A DNA stretch of 8,340 nucleotides from Oxalobacteraceae bacterium (GTDB lineage Bacteria > Pseudomonadota > Gammaproteobacteria > Burkholderiales > Burkholderiaceae_D): the NCBI GenBank assembly GCA_027485535.1, contig JAIXQV010000285.1, positions 1 to 8,340 of the forward strand, read 5' to 3'. Of this stretch, positions 1 through 6,035 are shown piece by piece. Each line of letters opens with the position of its first letter. Position 1 is the first letter of the stretch. The notes under the pieces are model-generated. The model was not told the origin of the DNA, made no database searches, and saw nothing but the letters and a program-made list of their open reading frames with translations. Position numbers and translations under genes: made by a program.

Positions 1-168
1 CAGCAATCAGTGCTTGATCAACATATCGCATCGATGCTTTTGGAAGGCTTCGACAATTCAGCGTTCTGCCACCTGCCGGTACTGGGTGTGCCGGGTTGGT
101 GGCATGAACAAGATGCTGAGTTTTATGCAGACACCGACGTATTTCGTCCGAAGCGACAGCGCCATTGA
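1..168 (+). CDS. DUF3025 family protein, C-terminal fragment (start outside window)
   Basis: Frame 1 is open from the first base to a TGA at 166-168 and gives 55 residues. The segment LPVLGVPGWW, followed by a short acidic stretch, FYADTDVFRP and a basic tail, matches my memory of the C-terminal end of DUF3025 proteins, which are common in Beta- and Gammaproteobacteria and have no established function. Only the tail is present, so domain content and start cannot be judged. It converges on the porin gene, with 42 bases between the two stop codons. That gap holds only a weak imperfect hairpin near 202-220 (AAGGCT against AGCCCTT) and no T-run, so no terminator is claimed. The family call rests on one short conserved block. 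Confidence 0.7.
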   Translation, partial: QQSVLDQHIASMLLEGFDNSAFCHLPVLGVPGWWHEQDAEFYADTDVFRPKRQRH

Positions 169-210
169 TGCCTGTTGTGATTCACGATGACAGCGCGAAG
201 TAAGGCTCTG

Positions 211-1302
211 TCAAAAGCCCTTCTGTATACCCACCATGAAAGCATTCGAGCTGCCAATTTGTATCAAGCTAGGAGTTCCTGAGGCATCATTATTCCCTGA
301 GTAAGAGGAAGGGATGCCATCCGTAGCGTGGTTATACGCGGCGTACAGTTTTGTGCTTTTTGATAGGGCATACATTGCCGAGAGATTGATGATTTCCGGG
401 CTACCGGCGCTGTTGTTATGCGCATAGTTGAGCCCAACGCGGGTCGACGGCATTACCTCCATCTCTGCACCGATGATAAACGTGTTGGTACTACCGCCAA
501 CGTTAGGATCGAAATGCACATAATTTGCAGCGAAGTTCACAGGGCCGAGTGGAAAGCGGCCCCCGATGAGATACTGGCGGTACTGCGCGTCACGATCCGA
601 GGCGGCTGCGACGAGCTTAACGCTACCGAATTGATAGCCGAGATTGCCTGCTACGACGCGATTCTCTCCTGCTGATCCGGGTACGCCACCAAAGGAATAC
701 AGAATGCTGGCGTTTAACCCGCCAAAGCTTTCGCTCGGCACGCTGTAGGTCAATGAGTTCGGGATGAAGAAACCGCCTGTTGTTCCAAACGCCGGATCCG
801 CATCGGTACCCCCCGTGTAAGCCGGTATGGTGCCACTGGTAACTGCGCCATCACGATGCATCAGCAAGGCTGGTACATAGAAGTTGTTACCAGCAAGCCC
901 AAGTGTCGACGTGTAAGCAGCGATGAAGGGTGACAGATTCAAGCCAGCAGAGAGCGAGCCGAAGGGGCCGCCAATACCCACGTTGGCCATCCTGCTGAAG
1001 ATACCGCCTGTGCCGCCATTGGCAATTGCACCGGTTGTCGAGCTGAAGCCACCCTCGAGATGAAAGTGGGCCTGCATACCACCGCCGAGATCTTCAGTGC
1101 CGCGTAGTCCCCACACCGACGGGGCCCAGTTACCTTCACCTAGGCTCCAGCGTCTTTCCGAACTCGGCCCGATACCGGTGGCGGTGACCACCGAGGCGTC
1201 GATGTTGCCGTAGACGGTGACTCCCGATTCCGCCATCGCCGGGCCGAAACCAAATAGCGCCATCATCGATGCCATCGTTGGCGCAAAAAATCTTTTGTTC
1301 AT
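211..1302 (-). CDS. Outer membrane porin, Gram-negative type-4 porin family
   Basis: This is a 363-residue trimeric-type beta-barrel porin for passive diffusion of small solutes across the outer membrane. Residues 1-24 form a Sec signal peptide (MNKRFF, hydrophobic core, AMA before the cut at E25). The mature protein starts with the usual first strand GVTVYGNIDASVV (27-39), then GLRGTEDLGGGMQAHFHLEGGF (65-86), the conserved second and third strand block. It ends in GIQKGF, with the terminal Phe that the BAM complex recognises. The mature part has no Cys and alternates Gly, aromatic and polar residues as barrels do. Length is typical for the family. The ATG at 1302 is supported by GGAGA at 1309-1313, six bases upstream. 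The 270 bases upstream (1303-1572) hold no promoter that I trust. Substrate preference cannot be read from sequence. Family call is firm. Confidence 0.93.
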   Translation of the reverse strand: MNKRFFAPTMASMMALFGFGPAMAESGVTVYGNIDASVVTATGIGPSSERRWSLGEGNWAPSVWGLRGTEDLGGGMQAHFHLEGGFSSTTGAIANGGTGGIFSRMANVGIGGPFGSLSAGLNLSPFIAAYTSTLGLAGNNFYVPALLMHRDGAVTSGTIPAYTGGTDADPAFGTTGGFFIPNSLTYSVPSESFGGLNASILYSFGGVPGSAGENRVVAGNLGYQFGSVKLVAAASDRDAQYRQYLIGGRFPLGPVNFAANYVHFDPNVGGSTNTFIIGAEMEVMPSTRVGLNYAHNNSAGSPEIINLSAMYALSKSTKLYAAYNHATDGIPSSYSGNNDASGTPSLIQIGSSNAFMVGIQKGF

Positions 1303-1572
1303 CGCTAATCTCCAGTGGTCGACAAAACGCCGACCAGTCTGGCGCGATCAAGAATTCATACTGCGTTCAGGCGCAACAAACCGCTGAAGATGGCTTGTTA
1401 CGTCACAAGAAGCCCAACGCAAGTGATACGTTCGGAAGCTCACTATTGTGCGGTTTGAAGTGAGCAGCATCTGGTGCGTGAATACACAGCCTCACTACCG
1501 CATCTAGGCTCATCAAGTCAGCTACGCAGGCGGTCAGTTACTTGAATCTTGTTTAGCGTTGGTATTCAAATC

Positions 1573-2415
1573 TTAAATCTTTTGAGTCACTAAAAAATCA
1601 AGTTCTTTTTGATACTTTGATATGAGCAATTTTTGGAGCTGTAATTTCTGCTGTTCATCTAGAATGCCTTCAGCGCCGCTTATCACATCAGCGTATCCTT
1701 TCATGGCGAGTGCAAACGATTCAAAATAGGATTTGCACATCATTGGGCTTTGTGACCAGGGAATTTCTGGCGAACTCATTACTGTCCACAGGTCATTACG
1801 ACCTTGTTTTTTAGTGCGGATCGTATCTTTTCGCGCTTCGTCAAGTTTATCTAGTAGCGCGTTGATGTCGACACGCTGCTCTTTGGTAAGTTTTAGCCCC
1901 ATTAGCTGACTACGTACGTCTGCTGTCTCTTTACTTAGCATCTTCTCAATCTGGTCGGTCATGTTGTCATAGACCCAAGCCCAGACATCACGGAAATTTC
2001 CCCGAAATTTTTTGCGGGTATCAGGGTCTAGGCTGTCATCGAATTCCTCAAGCCGCTCGTGGATATCAATGTGGGCTTTGACGACCCTTCGATAGTCTTC
2101 AACTTGTATATCGACATATTTTGCGACGAGTTTGCCTGGAGTTTCGTTTTGGTTAGTTGTTACGTACCAGTGCCCTGGATACTGAATCCAAGGACTTTGT
2201 GCCTTGGAATACTTTCCCCAACCGCCTAGCTTTTCATGAAGATGAAAAACGGAACTTGTTACTGCTTCCCATTTCTGCTTCTGCTCATCGCTTAAAGTCA
2301 GCCTGCTGACTCCTTTGTTGAAGTCGCGAATGACGATATCGCGCGTTCTCTCTGCTAATGCTGAGCCTGCAAAGATCATTGCGATTACTAAGCCAAAAAC
2401 AAATTTTTTAGTCAT
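1573..2415 (-). CDS. Exported, mostly helical protein with LTxxQ-like segments, function unknown
   Basis: The protein has 280 residues. I chose the ATG at 2415 because it begins a clear Sec signal peptide (MTKKF, hydrophobic core, GSALA, cut after A21) and has GGGAAAG just upstream. An in-frame GTG at 2499 would put 28 hydrophilic residues before the signal. The mature part is rich in Lys, Asp, Glu and Gln and looks largely helical. Four segments recall the LTxxQ motif of periplasmic Spy/CpxP-type proteins: LSDEQ (41-45), LDPDT (129-133, imperfect), LTKEQ (176-180) and LDEQQ (252-256), each leading into a charged helix. A Trp/Tyr-rich, non-helical stretch lies at 66-84. C227 is the only Cys. 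Two 60-base stretches that I counted are 42-43% GC, against 62% in a stretch of obgE, so the gene may have been acquired. The Spy-like idea is inference; I do not recognise a named family. Confidence 0.8.
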   Translation of the reverse strand: MTKKFVFGLVIAMIFAGSALAERTRDIVIRDFNKGVSRLTLSDEQKQKWEAVTSSVFHLHEKLGGWGKYSKAQSPWIQYPGHWYVTTNQNETPGKLVAKYVDIQVEDYRRVVKAHIDIHERLEEFDDSLDPDTRKKFRGNFRDVWAWVYDNMTDQIEKMLSKETADVRSQLMGLKLTKEQRVDINALLDKLDEARKDTIRTKKQGRNDLWTVMSSPEIPWSQSPMMCKSYFESFALAMKGYADVISGAEGILDEQQKLQLQKLLISKYQKELDFLVTQKI

Positions 2416-2621
2416 TTCTTTCCCGCGTGAGGTGTTGTTTCGACACCAACCTTTTTCGATGGCATGTGTTCCACGAAGAGCTGTTTGCTTGGCGCTCACT
2501 TCTTAATTCTTATGCTTAATGGGTGCAACTATTCCTTTTGTAGACGGAGGTCTCTTGGGGCTAACCCACGTCACTTTTCATTAGCCTTTTTGCCAGAATT
2601 GATTTGCGTCGGTGTGAGCTA

Positions 2622-2651
2622 TTTATATGTCGTATCTAGTTAGCAGAGCAA
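2622..2651 (-). promoter_or_regulatory. Candidate sigma70 promoter for the AT-rich exported-protein gene
   Basis: Read on the - strand, TTGCTC (2651-2646) and TATAAA (2627-2622) are separated by 18 bases. The -10 matches five of six consensus bases and the -35 matches four of six (TTGxCx). Transcription would start near 2615, leaving about 200 nt before the ATG at 2415. An AT-rich region gives chance matches, so this is a candidate only. Confidence 0.4.
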
Positions 2652-2669
2652 TTATCTGTAGGAGCTAAC
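2639..2669. repeat. Inverted repeat GTTAGC / GCTAAC flanking the candidate -35 box
   Basis: The arms GTTAGC (2639-2644) and GCTAAC (2664-2669) are perfect inverted copies separated by 19 bases. They bracket the -35 hexamer at 2646-2651. Centre-to-centre spacing is 25 bases, somewhat more than two helical turns. It could be an operator or chance; there is no T-run, so it is not a terminator. Confidence 0.35.
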
Positions 2670-2776
2670 GAGCCTTGCTGATCACTTTTCTGTATTTGCC
2701 GACGCTCGTGGCTGCGTTGCGGTACGCTTTGCAAGCAATGCTATACGTGAAAGCAGGACGGAATTAGAAAATGAGT

Positions 2777-2853
2777 TGGTCGGGGTGAGAGGATTCGAAC
2801 CTCCGGCCTCTACGTCCCGAACGTAGCGCTCTACCAGGCTAAGCTACACCCCG
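2777..2853 (-). tRNA. tRNA-Pro, anticodon CGG
   Basis: This is a complete 77-nt tRNA on the - strand that reads the CCG codon. The seven-base acceptor arms CGGGGTG and CACCCCG pair perfectly. The D arm contains AGCCTGGTAGAGC, and the anticodon stem CTACG/CGTAG encloses the loop TTCGGGA with CGG at 34-36. The T arm is GGAGG/CCTCT around TTCGAAT, with one G-T pair. The discriminator is A73 and the 3' CCA is encoded (2777-2779). C1-G72 with A73 is the bacterial tRNA-Pro identity pattern. The gene stands alone between ispB and the AT-rich gene and has its own promoter candidate. Confidence 0.97.
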
Positions 2854-2912
2854 ATAACGCTGTCGGCGTAGGAGACTGTTGCGTCAATCGACGTGTGGTC
2901 GCCAACAACGAA

Positions 2913-2928
2913 GGGCGGGAGTATATCA
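2913..2928 (-). promoter_or_regulatory. Extended -10 promoter with GC-rich discriminator, for tRNA-Pro
   Basis: On the - strand TATACT (2925-2920) is preceded by TG one base away (2928-2927), which makes an extended -10 element. The next seven bases, CCCGCCC (2919-2913), form the GC-rich discriminator typical of stable-RNA promoters under stringent (ppGpp/DksA) control. At 17-base spacing the -35 position reads TCTTTT, which is poor, as is common when the -10 is extended. The start would be near 2913, about 60 bases before the mature tRNA. Confidence 0.6.
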
Positions 2929-3038
2929 AAGCAGTTACGCTCAAAAGAAATAGAACAATGTGCGCAGCCGCGTTCTCGAGCTGAACTGGAGCTTGTGCGC
3001 CATCGTTGTCAACCCGGTGTCGACAATGGCTTTGTGTC

Positions 3039-4022
3039 TCAGCGGTCCCGTTCGACCGCGAAATCGGCTAGGGCCAAAAGCGCGTCTTTTCCGGGGCTGT
3101 CGGTGAAAGTCGCGATCGAAGTTTTGGCGCGGTCTCGCGCCGCTTCCGCAGAGCGGCGGGTATAGTCCAGCGCGCCTGAGTGTGTAATCTCGGCTAGCAC
3201 TTCATCAAAATGGGCCTCGTCGCCGTTGGCAATGCAGGCACGTACCAGTTCGCGCTGCTGCGCGCTGCCGTGCTGGATCAAATAAATCAACGGCAGTGTC
3301 GGTTTACCCTCGCGCAGGTCGTCGCCCACGTTTTTCCCGATGGCGTTGGCATCGCCCGAATAGTCCAGCACATCATCAATGAGCTGAAATGCGGTGCCGA
3401 GCGAGCGGCCATACTCAGCGGCGGCGCTGATCTGAGTATCCGGCGCGCCCGAGATCAGGCAGCCAAGCTCCGCGGCCGCTTCGAATAATTTCGCTGTTTT
3501 GGAACGAATCACATTCAGGTAACGCTCTTCGGTGACATCCGGATCATGCATATTCATTAACTGCTGCACCTCACCCTCGGCGATCACATTGGTAGCGTCA
3601 GCCAGAATTTGCATCACCCGCATATTGTTCATCGAGACCATCATCTGGAACGCCCGCGAGTACAAAAAGTCGCCCACCAAGACCGAGGCGGCGTTACCGA
3701 ACACGGCGTTAGCAGTTTTGCTACCCCGACGCAGCGCAGACTCGTCGACGACGTCGTCATGCAGCAGGGTGGCGGTATGGATGAACTCGATGACCGCGGC
3801 CAGTTTGTACTGCTCCTCGCCGCGGTAGCTCCAGGCATTCGCCATCAGTAGCACCAAGGCTGGGCGAATCCGCTTGCCACCGGCGCTGATGATGTAGTCG
3901 GCAATTTGCCGCACCAGCGGGACCTCGGAGTGCAACTGAGCCCGCAGAGTTGTGTCCACCGCGCGCATATCGTCGGCGATCAGGGCGAGCGGATTGCTGA
4001 GGGTGGAGTCAGTAGCGGACAC
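3039..4022 (-). CDS. ispB: Octaprenyl diphosphate synthase (long-chain trans-polyprenyl synthase)
   Basis: The 327-residue enzyme adds isopentenyl diphosphate units to farnesyl diphosphate to make the C40 chain used for ubiquinone-8 and related quinones. GGKRIRP (48-54) binds isopentenyl diphosphate. The first Asp-rich motif is LLHDDVVDESALRRG (86-100; D89, D90, D93). The second is QLIDDVLDY (213-221; D216, D217, D220), followed by KNVGDDLREGKPTLPL (230-245). A84, five residues before the first motif, is small, which in this family permits long products; the exact C40 length is inferred from relatives. The start is GTG at 4022 without a clear Shine-Dalgarno. An in-frame TAA 12 codons upstream rules out a much longer form; ATG at residue 19 is the alternative. 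It diverges from rplU, the usual proteobacterial arrangement. Confidence 0.95.
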   Translation of the reverse strand: MSATDSTLSNPLALIADDMRAVDTTLRAQLHSEVPLVRQIADYIISAGGKRIRPALVLLMANAWSYRGEEQYKLAAVIEFIHTATLLHDDVVDESALRRGSKTANAVFGNAASVLVGDFLYSRAFQMMVSMNNMRVMQILADATNVIAEGEVQQLMNMHDPDVTEERYLNVIRSKTAKLFEAAAELGCLISGAPDTQISAAAEYGRSLGTAFQLIDDVLDYSGDANAIGKNVGDDLREGKPTLPLIYLIQHGSAQQRELVRACIANGDEAHFDEVLAEITHSGALDYTRRSAEAARDRAKTSIATFTDSPGKDALLALADFAVERDR

Positions 4023-4054
4023 GAGGCGCTTGCGATTGGAAGACAGAGGCGCTG

Positions 4055-4060
4055 ATTATA
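4055..4060 (-). promoter_or_regulatory. Perfect TATAAT box, likely -10 for ispB
   Basis: The - strand reads TATAAT exactly, placing a start near 4048 and a leader of about 26 nt before the ispB GTG. At 17-base spacing the -35 position would be GGTCAA (one match) and at 18 bases GGGTCA (three matches), so the -35 is weak. Those positions coincide with the -35 of the opposite rplU promoter. Confidence 0.5.
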
Positions 4061-4077
4061 CGACGCTCACCCAAGTT

Positions 4078-4106
4078 TTGACCCCGGGGCTAAGTCCATG
4101 TATAAT
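4078..4106 (+). promoter_or_regulatory. Near-consensus sigma70 promoter of the rplU-rpmA operon
   Basis: TTGACC (4078-4083, five of six) and TATAAT (4101-4106, six of six) are separated by exactly 17 bases. This is the strongest promoter sequence in the window, as expected for ribosomal protein genes. Transcription should start near 4113. The spacer begins within a CCCCGGGG palindrome (4082-4089) that overlaps the end of the -35 box. Confidence 0.85.
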
Positions 4107-4112
4107 TTGAGG

Positions 4113-4215
4113 TTTTCCCGATTTGGCAAGCCTTGGGCTGGCCGGGCTGGGTGAGGCAGTATCCCGACGTCTCAATGCGGCGGGCGTTTCCCAAAAATTT
4201 ATCGATGAGGTTCCC
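4113..4215 (+). promoter_or_regulatory. Structured 5' leader of rplU, about 100 nt
   Basis: Between the inferred transcription start and the L21 start codon lie two potential hairpins. The first (4125-4143) pairs GGC/GCC and AGCC/GGCT with one A-G mismatch and a TTG loop. The second pairs TGAGGC (4152-4157) with GTCTCA (4169-4174), with one G-U pair. Ribosomal protein leaders often carry autoregulatory structures, but I do not recognise a described leader class here. The hairpins are short and may be incidental. Confidence 0.35.
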
Positions 4216-4527
4216 ATGTACGCGGTCATAAAAACCGGCGGCAAGCAGTACAAAGTTGCGGCTGGTGAAAAACTGAAAATAGAACAGATACCGGCAGACA
4301 TCGGCTCCGAAATCACTCTGGATCAAGTGCTCGCAGTGGGCGCTGGCGAAACCATTAAATTTGGTACGCCGCTGGTTCAAGGTGCTAAGGTGCTGGCGAC
4401 GGTAGTGGCGCATGGTCGCCACGACAAAGTGAAGATCTTCAAGATGCGCCGACGCAAGCACTATCAAAAGCGTCAGGGCCATCGGCAGAACTACACCGAA
4501 GTACAAATCGTCTCGGTTAACGGCTAA
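4216..4527 (+). CDS. rplU: 50S ribosomal protein L21
   Basis: The 103-residue protein has the same length as E. coli L21 and binds 23S rRNA in the large subunit. It starts with the hallmark MYAVIKTGGKQYKV and ends in RRRKHYQKRQGHRQNYTEVQI, the rRNA-binding C-terminal block with the conserved QGHRQ. The ATG at 4216 is fixed by this N-terminus and by GAGG at 4207-4210. The frame is open back to 4123 and includes an earlier ATG, but those 31 residues match nothing in L21 and lie in the leader. It is the first gene of an operon, 35 bases before rpmA, under the promoter at 4078-4106. Confidence 0.98.
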   Translation: MYAVIKTGGKQYKVAAGEKLKIEQIPADIGSEITLDQVLAVGAGETIKFGTPLVQGAKVLATVVAHGRHDKVKIFKMRRRKHYQKRQGHRQNYTEVQIVSVNG

Positions 4528-4562
4528 GCCAACCAGACTCACTACCGAATCAGGAGCATCAA

Positions 4563-4820
4563 ATGGCACACAAGAAAGGCGGCGGCACTACGCGTAACGG
4601 TCGCGATTCCGAGTCGAAGCGACTTGGCGTCAAGGTTTATGGTGGTCAAAGCATCAACGCGGGCGGCATTATTGTTCGTCAACGCGGCACCAAGCTGCAC
4701 GCAGGTGAGAACGTTGGCATTGGCAAGGACCACACCCTGTTTGCGCTGATCAACGGCACGGTTCAGTTTGTGACCAAAGGCCCGATGAAGCGTCACTTGG
4801 TGACGGTCGTTCCGGCCTGA
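4563..4820 (+). CDS. rpmA: 50S ribosomal protein L27
   Basis: The 85-residue protein sits at the peptidyl-transferase centre, where its flexible N-terminus reaches towards the tRNA acceptor ends. MAHKKGGGTTRNGRDSESKRLGVK (1-24) and the block GGIIVRQRGTKLHAGENVGIGKDHTLFA (34-61) are the classic L27 signatures. The N-terminus begins directly with MAHKKGGG, so there is no cleavable extension of the kind found in Firmicutes. AGGAG (4552-4556) lies six bases before the ATG. It follows rplU in the same operon and is closed by an intrinsic terminator about 20 bases after its stop. Confidence 0.98.
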   Translation: MAHKKGGGTTRNGRDSESKRLGVKVYGGQSINAGGIIVRQRGTKLHAGENVGIGKDHTLFALINGTVQFVTKGPMKRHLVTVVPA

Positions 4821-4840
4821 GTCGCAGGCAGCACCTCTCG

Positions 4841-4869
4841 AAAGGCTCTGCCACATGCAGGGCCTTTTT
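4841..4869 (+). terminator. Rho-independent terminator after rpmA
   Basis: AAAGGCTCTGC (4841-4851) pairs with GCAGGGCCTTT (4857-4867) over 11 positions with a single G-U pair. The loop is CACAT, and the hairpin ends in a run of five T (4865-4869) followed by AATTT. It should stop most rplU-rpmA transcripts 30 bases before the obgE start codon. Confidence 0.92.
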
Positions 4870-4898
4870 AATTTCTACGGAATGCATAACGGTCAATC

Positions 4899-6005
4899 AT
4901 GAAGTTCATCGACGAAGCCCGAATCGAAGTTGTCGCCGGTGATGGCGGCAACGGCGTCGCGTCGTTTTGTCGTGAGAAATTTCGGCCGTTTGGCGGCCCC
5001 GATGGCGGTGACGGTGGAAAGGGTGGCAGCATTTACGCCATCGCAGACCGCAACATCAACACGCTGGTTGACTACCGATACGCCAAGCTACACCGCGCCA
5101 AACGCGGAGAGAACGGCCGTGGTGCGGATTGCTACGGCAAAGGTGCGGACGATATTTATTTACGCATGCCCGTCGGTACCTTGGTGACTGATTTGAACGA
5201 TGGCGCGATCATCGCCGACCTTACCGAGCACGGGCAGGTAACCCTGCTCGCTAAAGGCGGGGAAGGTGGCTGGGGCAATATTCATTTCAAGTCATCGACT
5301 AATCGCGCCCCACGCCAGAAAACCGATGGCAAAGAAGGCGAGCGACGCGAACTGCAACTGGAGCTGAAGGTCTTGGCGGATGTCGGTTTGCTCGGCATGC
5401 CAAATGCCGGTAAGTCGACCTTTATTGCGGCCGTGTCCAATGCGCGCCCGAAGATCGCTGACTATCCATTCACGACATTACATCCCAATCTGGGCGTGGT
5501 GCGCGTCAGTCACGAGAAAAGTTTTGTGATTGCAGATATCCCCGGCTTGATCGAAGGCGCCGCTGATGGCGCCGGGCTCGGGGTCCAGTTCTTGCGTCAT
5601 TTGCAGCGCACGGGTTTGTTGCTGCATATCGTCGATTTAGCGCCATTCGATGCGAGTATCGATCCTGTCAAAGAAGCCAAGGCGATCGTCAAAGAGTTGA
5701 AGAAATACGATCAGACGCTTTTTGAAAAGCCGCGCTGGCTGGTGCTGAACAAGCTCGATATGGTGTCTGATGAAGAGCGCGAGCAGCGTGTGAAAGATTT
5801 CGTCAAGCGCTTTGGTTGGAAGGGGCCAGTGTTTCGCATCTCGGCACTGACGCGAGAGGGCTGTGATGCACTGGTAACGGAGATCTACGATTATCTTGCG
5901 ACACAGCGCGAGCAAGTGCAACGTGCCCAGACCGGTATCGCTGAAGAAGCTCTTGGCATCAACAGCATTGATGCCGATGACCCGCGGTTCAAATTACCCA
6001 CCTGA
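4899..6005 (+). CDS. obgE: Obg-family GTPase, late 50S assembly factor
   Basis: The 368-residue GTPase associates with the 50S subunit. In the family it acts in late ribosome assembly and in growth control linked to ppGpp. The Gly-rich Obg fold spans about 1-158 (MKFIDEARIEVVAGDGGNGV, then FGGPDGGDGGKGG at 31-43). The G domain follows with G1 GMPNAGKST (166-174), switch I DYPFTTLHPNLGVV (188-201), G3 DIPGLIEGA (213-221), G4 NKLD (284-287) and G5 SAL (315-317). The remaining C-terminal tail, about 333-368, is short. All GTP-binding residues that I can check are present. The ATG at 4899 fits the conserved N-terminus but has only a weak ribosome site. The terminator after rpmA lies directly upstream, so expression probably depends on read-through or on a weak local promoter. 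proB follows after 30 bases. Confidence 0.98.
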   Translation: MKFIDEARIEVVAGDGGNGVASFCREKFRPFGGPDGGDGGKGGSIYAIADRNINTLVDYRYAKLHRAKRGENGRGADCYGKGADDIYLRMPVGTLVTDLNDGAIIADLTEHGQVTLLAKGGEGGWGNIHFKSSTNRAPRQKTDGKEGERRELQLELKVLADVGLLGMPNAGKSTFIAAVSNARPKIADYPFTTLHPNLGVVRVSHEKSFVIADIPGLIEGAADGAGLGVQFLRHLQRTGLLLHIVDLAPFDASIDPVKEAKAIVKELKKYDQTLFEKPRWLVLNKLDMVSDEEREQRVKDFVKRFGWKGPVFRISALTREGCDALVTEIYDYLATQREQVQRAQTGIAEEALGINSIDADDPRFKLPT

Positions 6006-6035
6006 GTTTTTCCGATTACCTCAGCAAGTCTCCTC

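Larger units (their letters stand above)
2416..2776. other. Intergenic region of 361 bases between the AT-rich gene and tRNA-Pro
   Basis: No convincing gene is present on either strand. The visible content is a candidate - strand promoter (2622-2651) and a six-base inverted repeat around it. The first 84 bases next to the gene are open in its frame but do not read like a protein N-terminus. If the promoter is real, the transcript has an untranslated leader of about 200 nt. I see no intrinsic terminator for the tRNA, which is transcribed into this region from the right, so read-through into the AT-rich gene is possible. Confidence 0.6.

Noticed and set aside
168..203. 11-codon frame starting at the TGATG overlap with the DUF3025 stop
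   Set aside because: It is too short to support, and start-stop overlaps of this kind arise by chance.
418..675. 85-codon open frame on + inside the porin gene
   Set aside because: It is antisense to a well-supported porin, has no ribosome site and reads like an out-of-frame shadow.
1351..1379. TTGTTG and AATTCT at 17-base spacing upstream of the porin on -
   Set aside because: The hexamers match consensus poorly, so I do not call a promoter.
2416..2499. 28-codon N-terminal extension of the AT-rich gene from a GTG
   Set aside because: It would place a polar stretch before an otherwise perfect signal peptide, and the internal ATG has its own GGGAAAG.
4123..4215. Upstream in-frame extension of rplU
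   Set aside because: L21 proteins begin at MYAVIKTGGKQY, where a GAGG site is correctly spaced; the extension lies in the leader.
4090..4569. 159-codon open frame on - covering rplU
   Set aside because: It is the shadow of L21 on the opposite strand; its protein shows no family signature.
4930..5187. 85-codon open frame on + within obgE
   Set aside because: It is an out-of-frame reading of the Gly-rich Obg domain, whose own frame is fully conserved.
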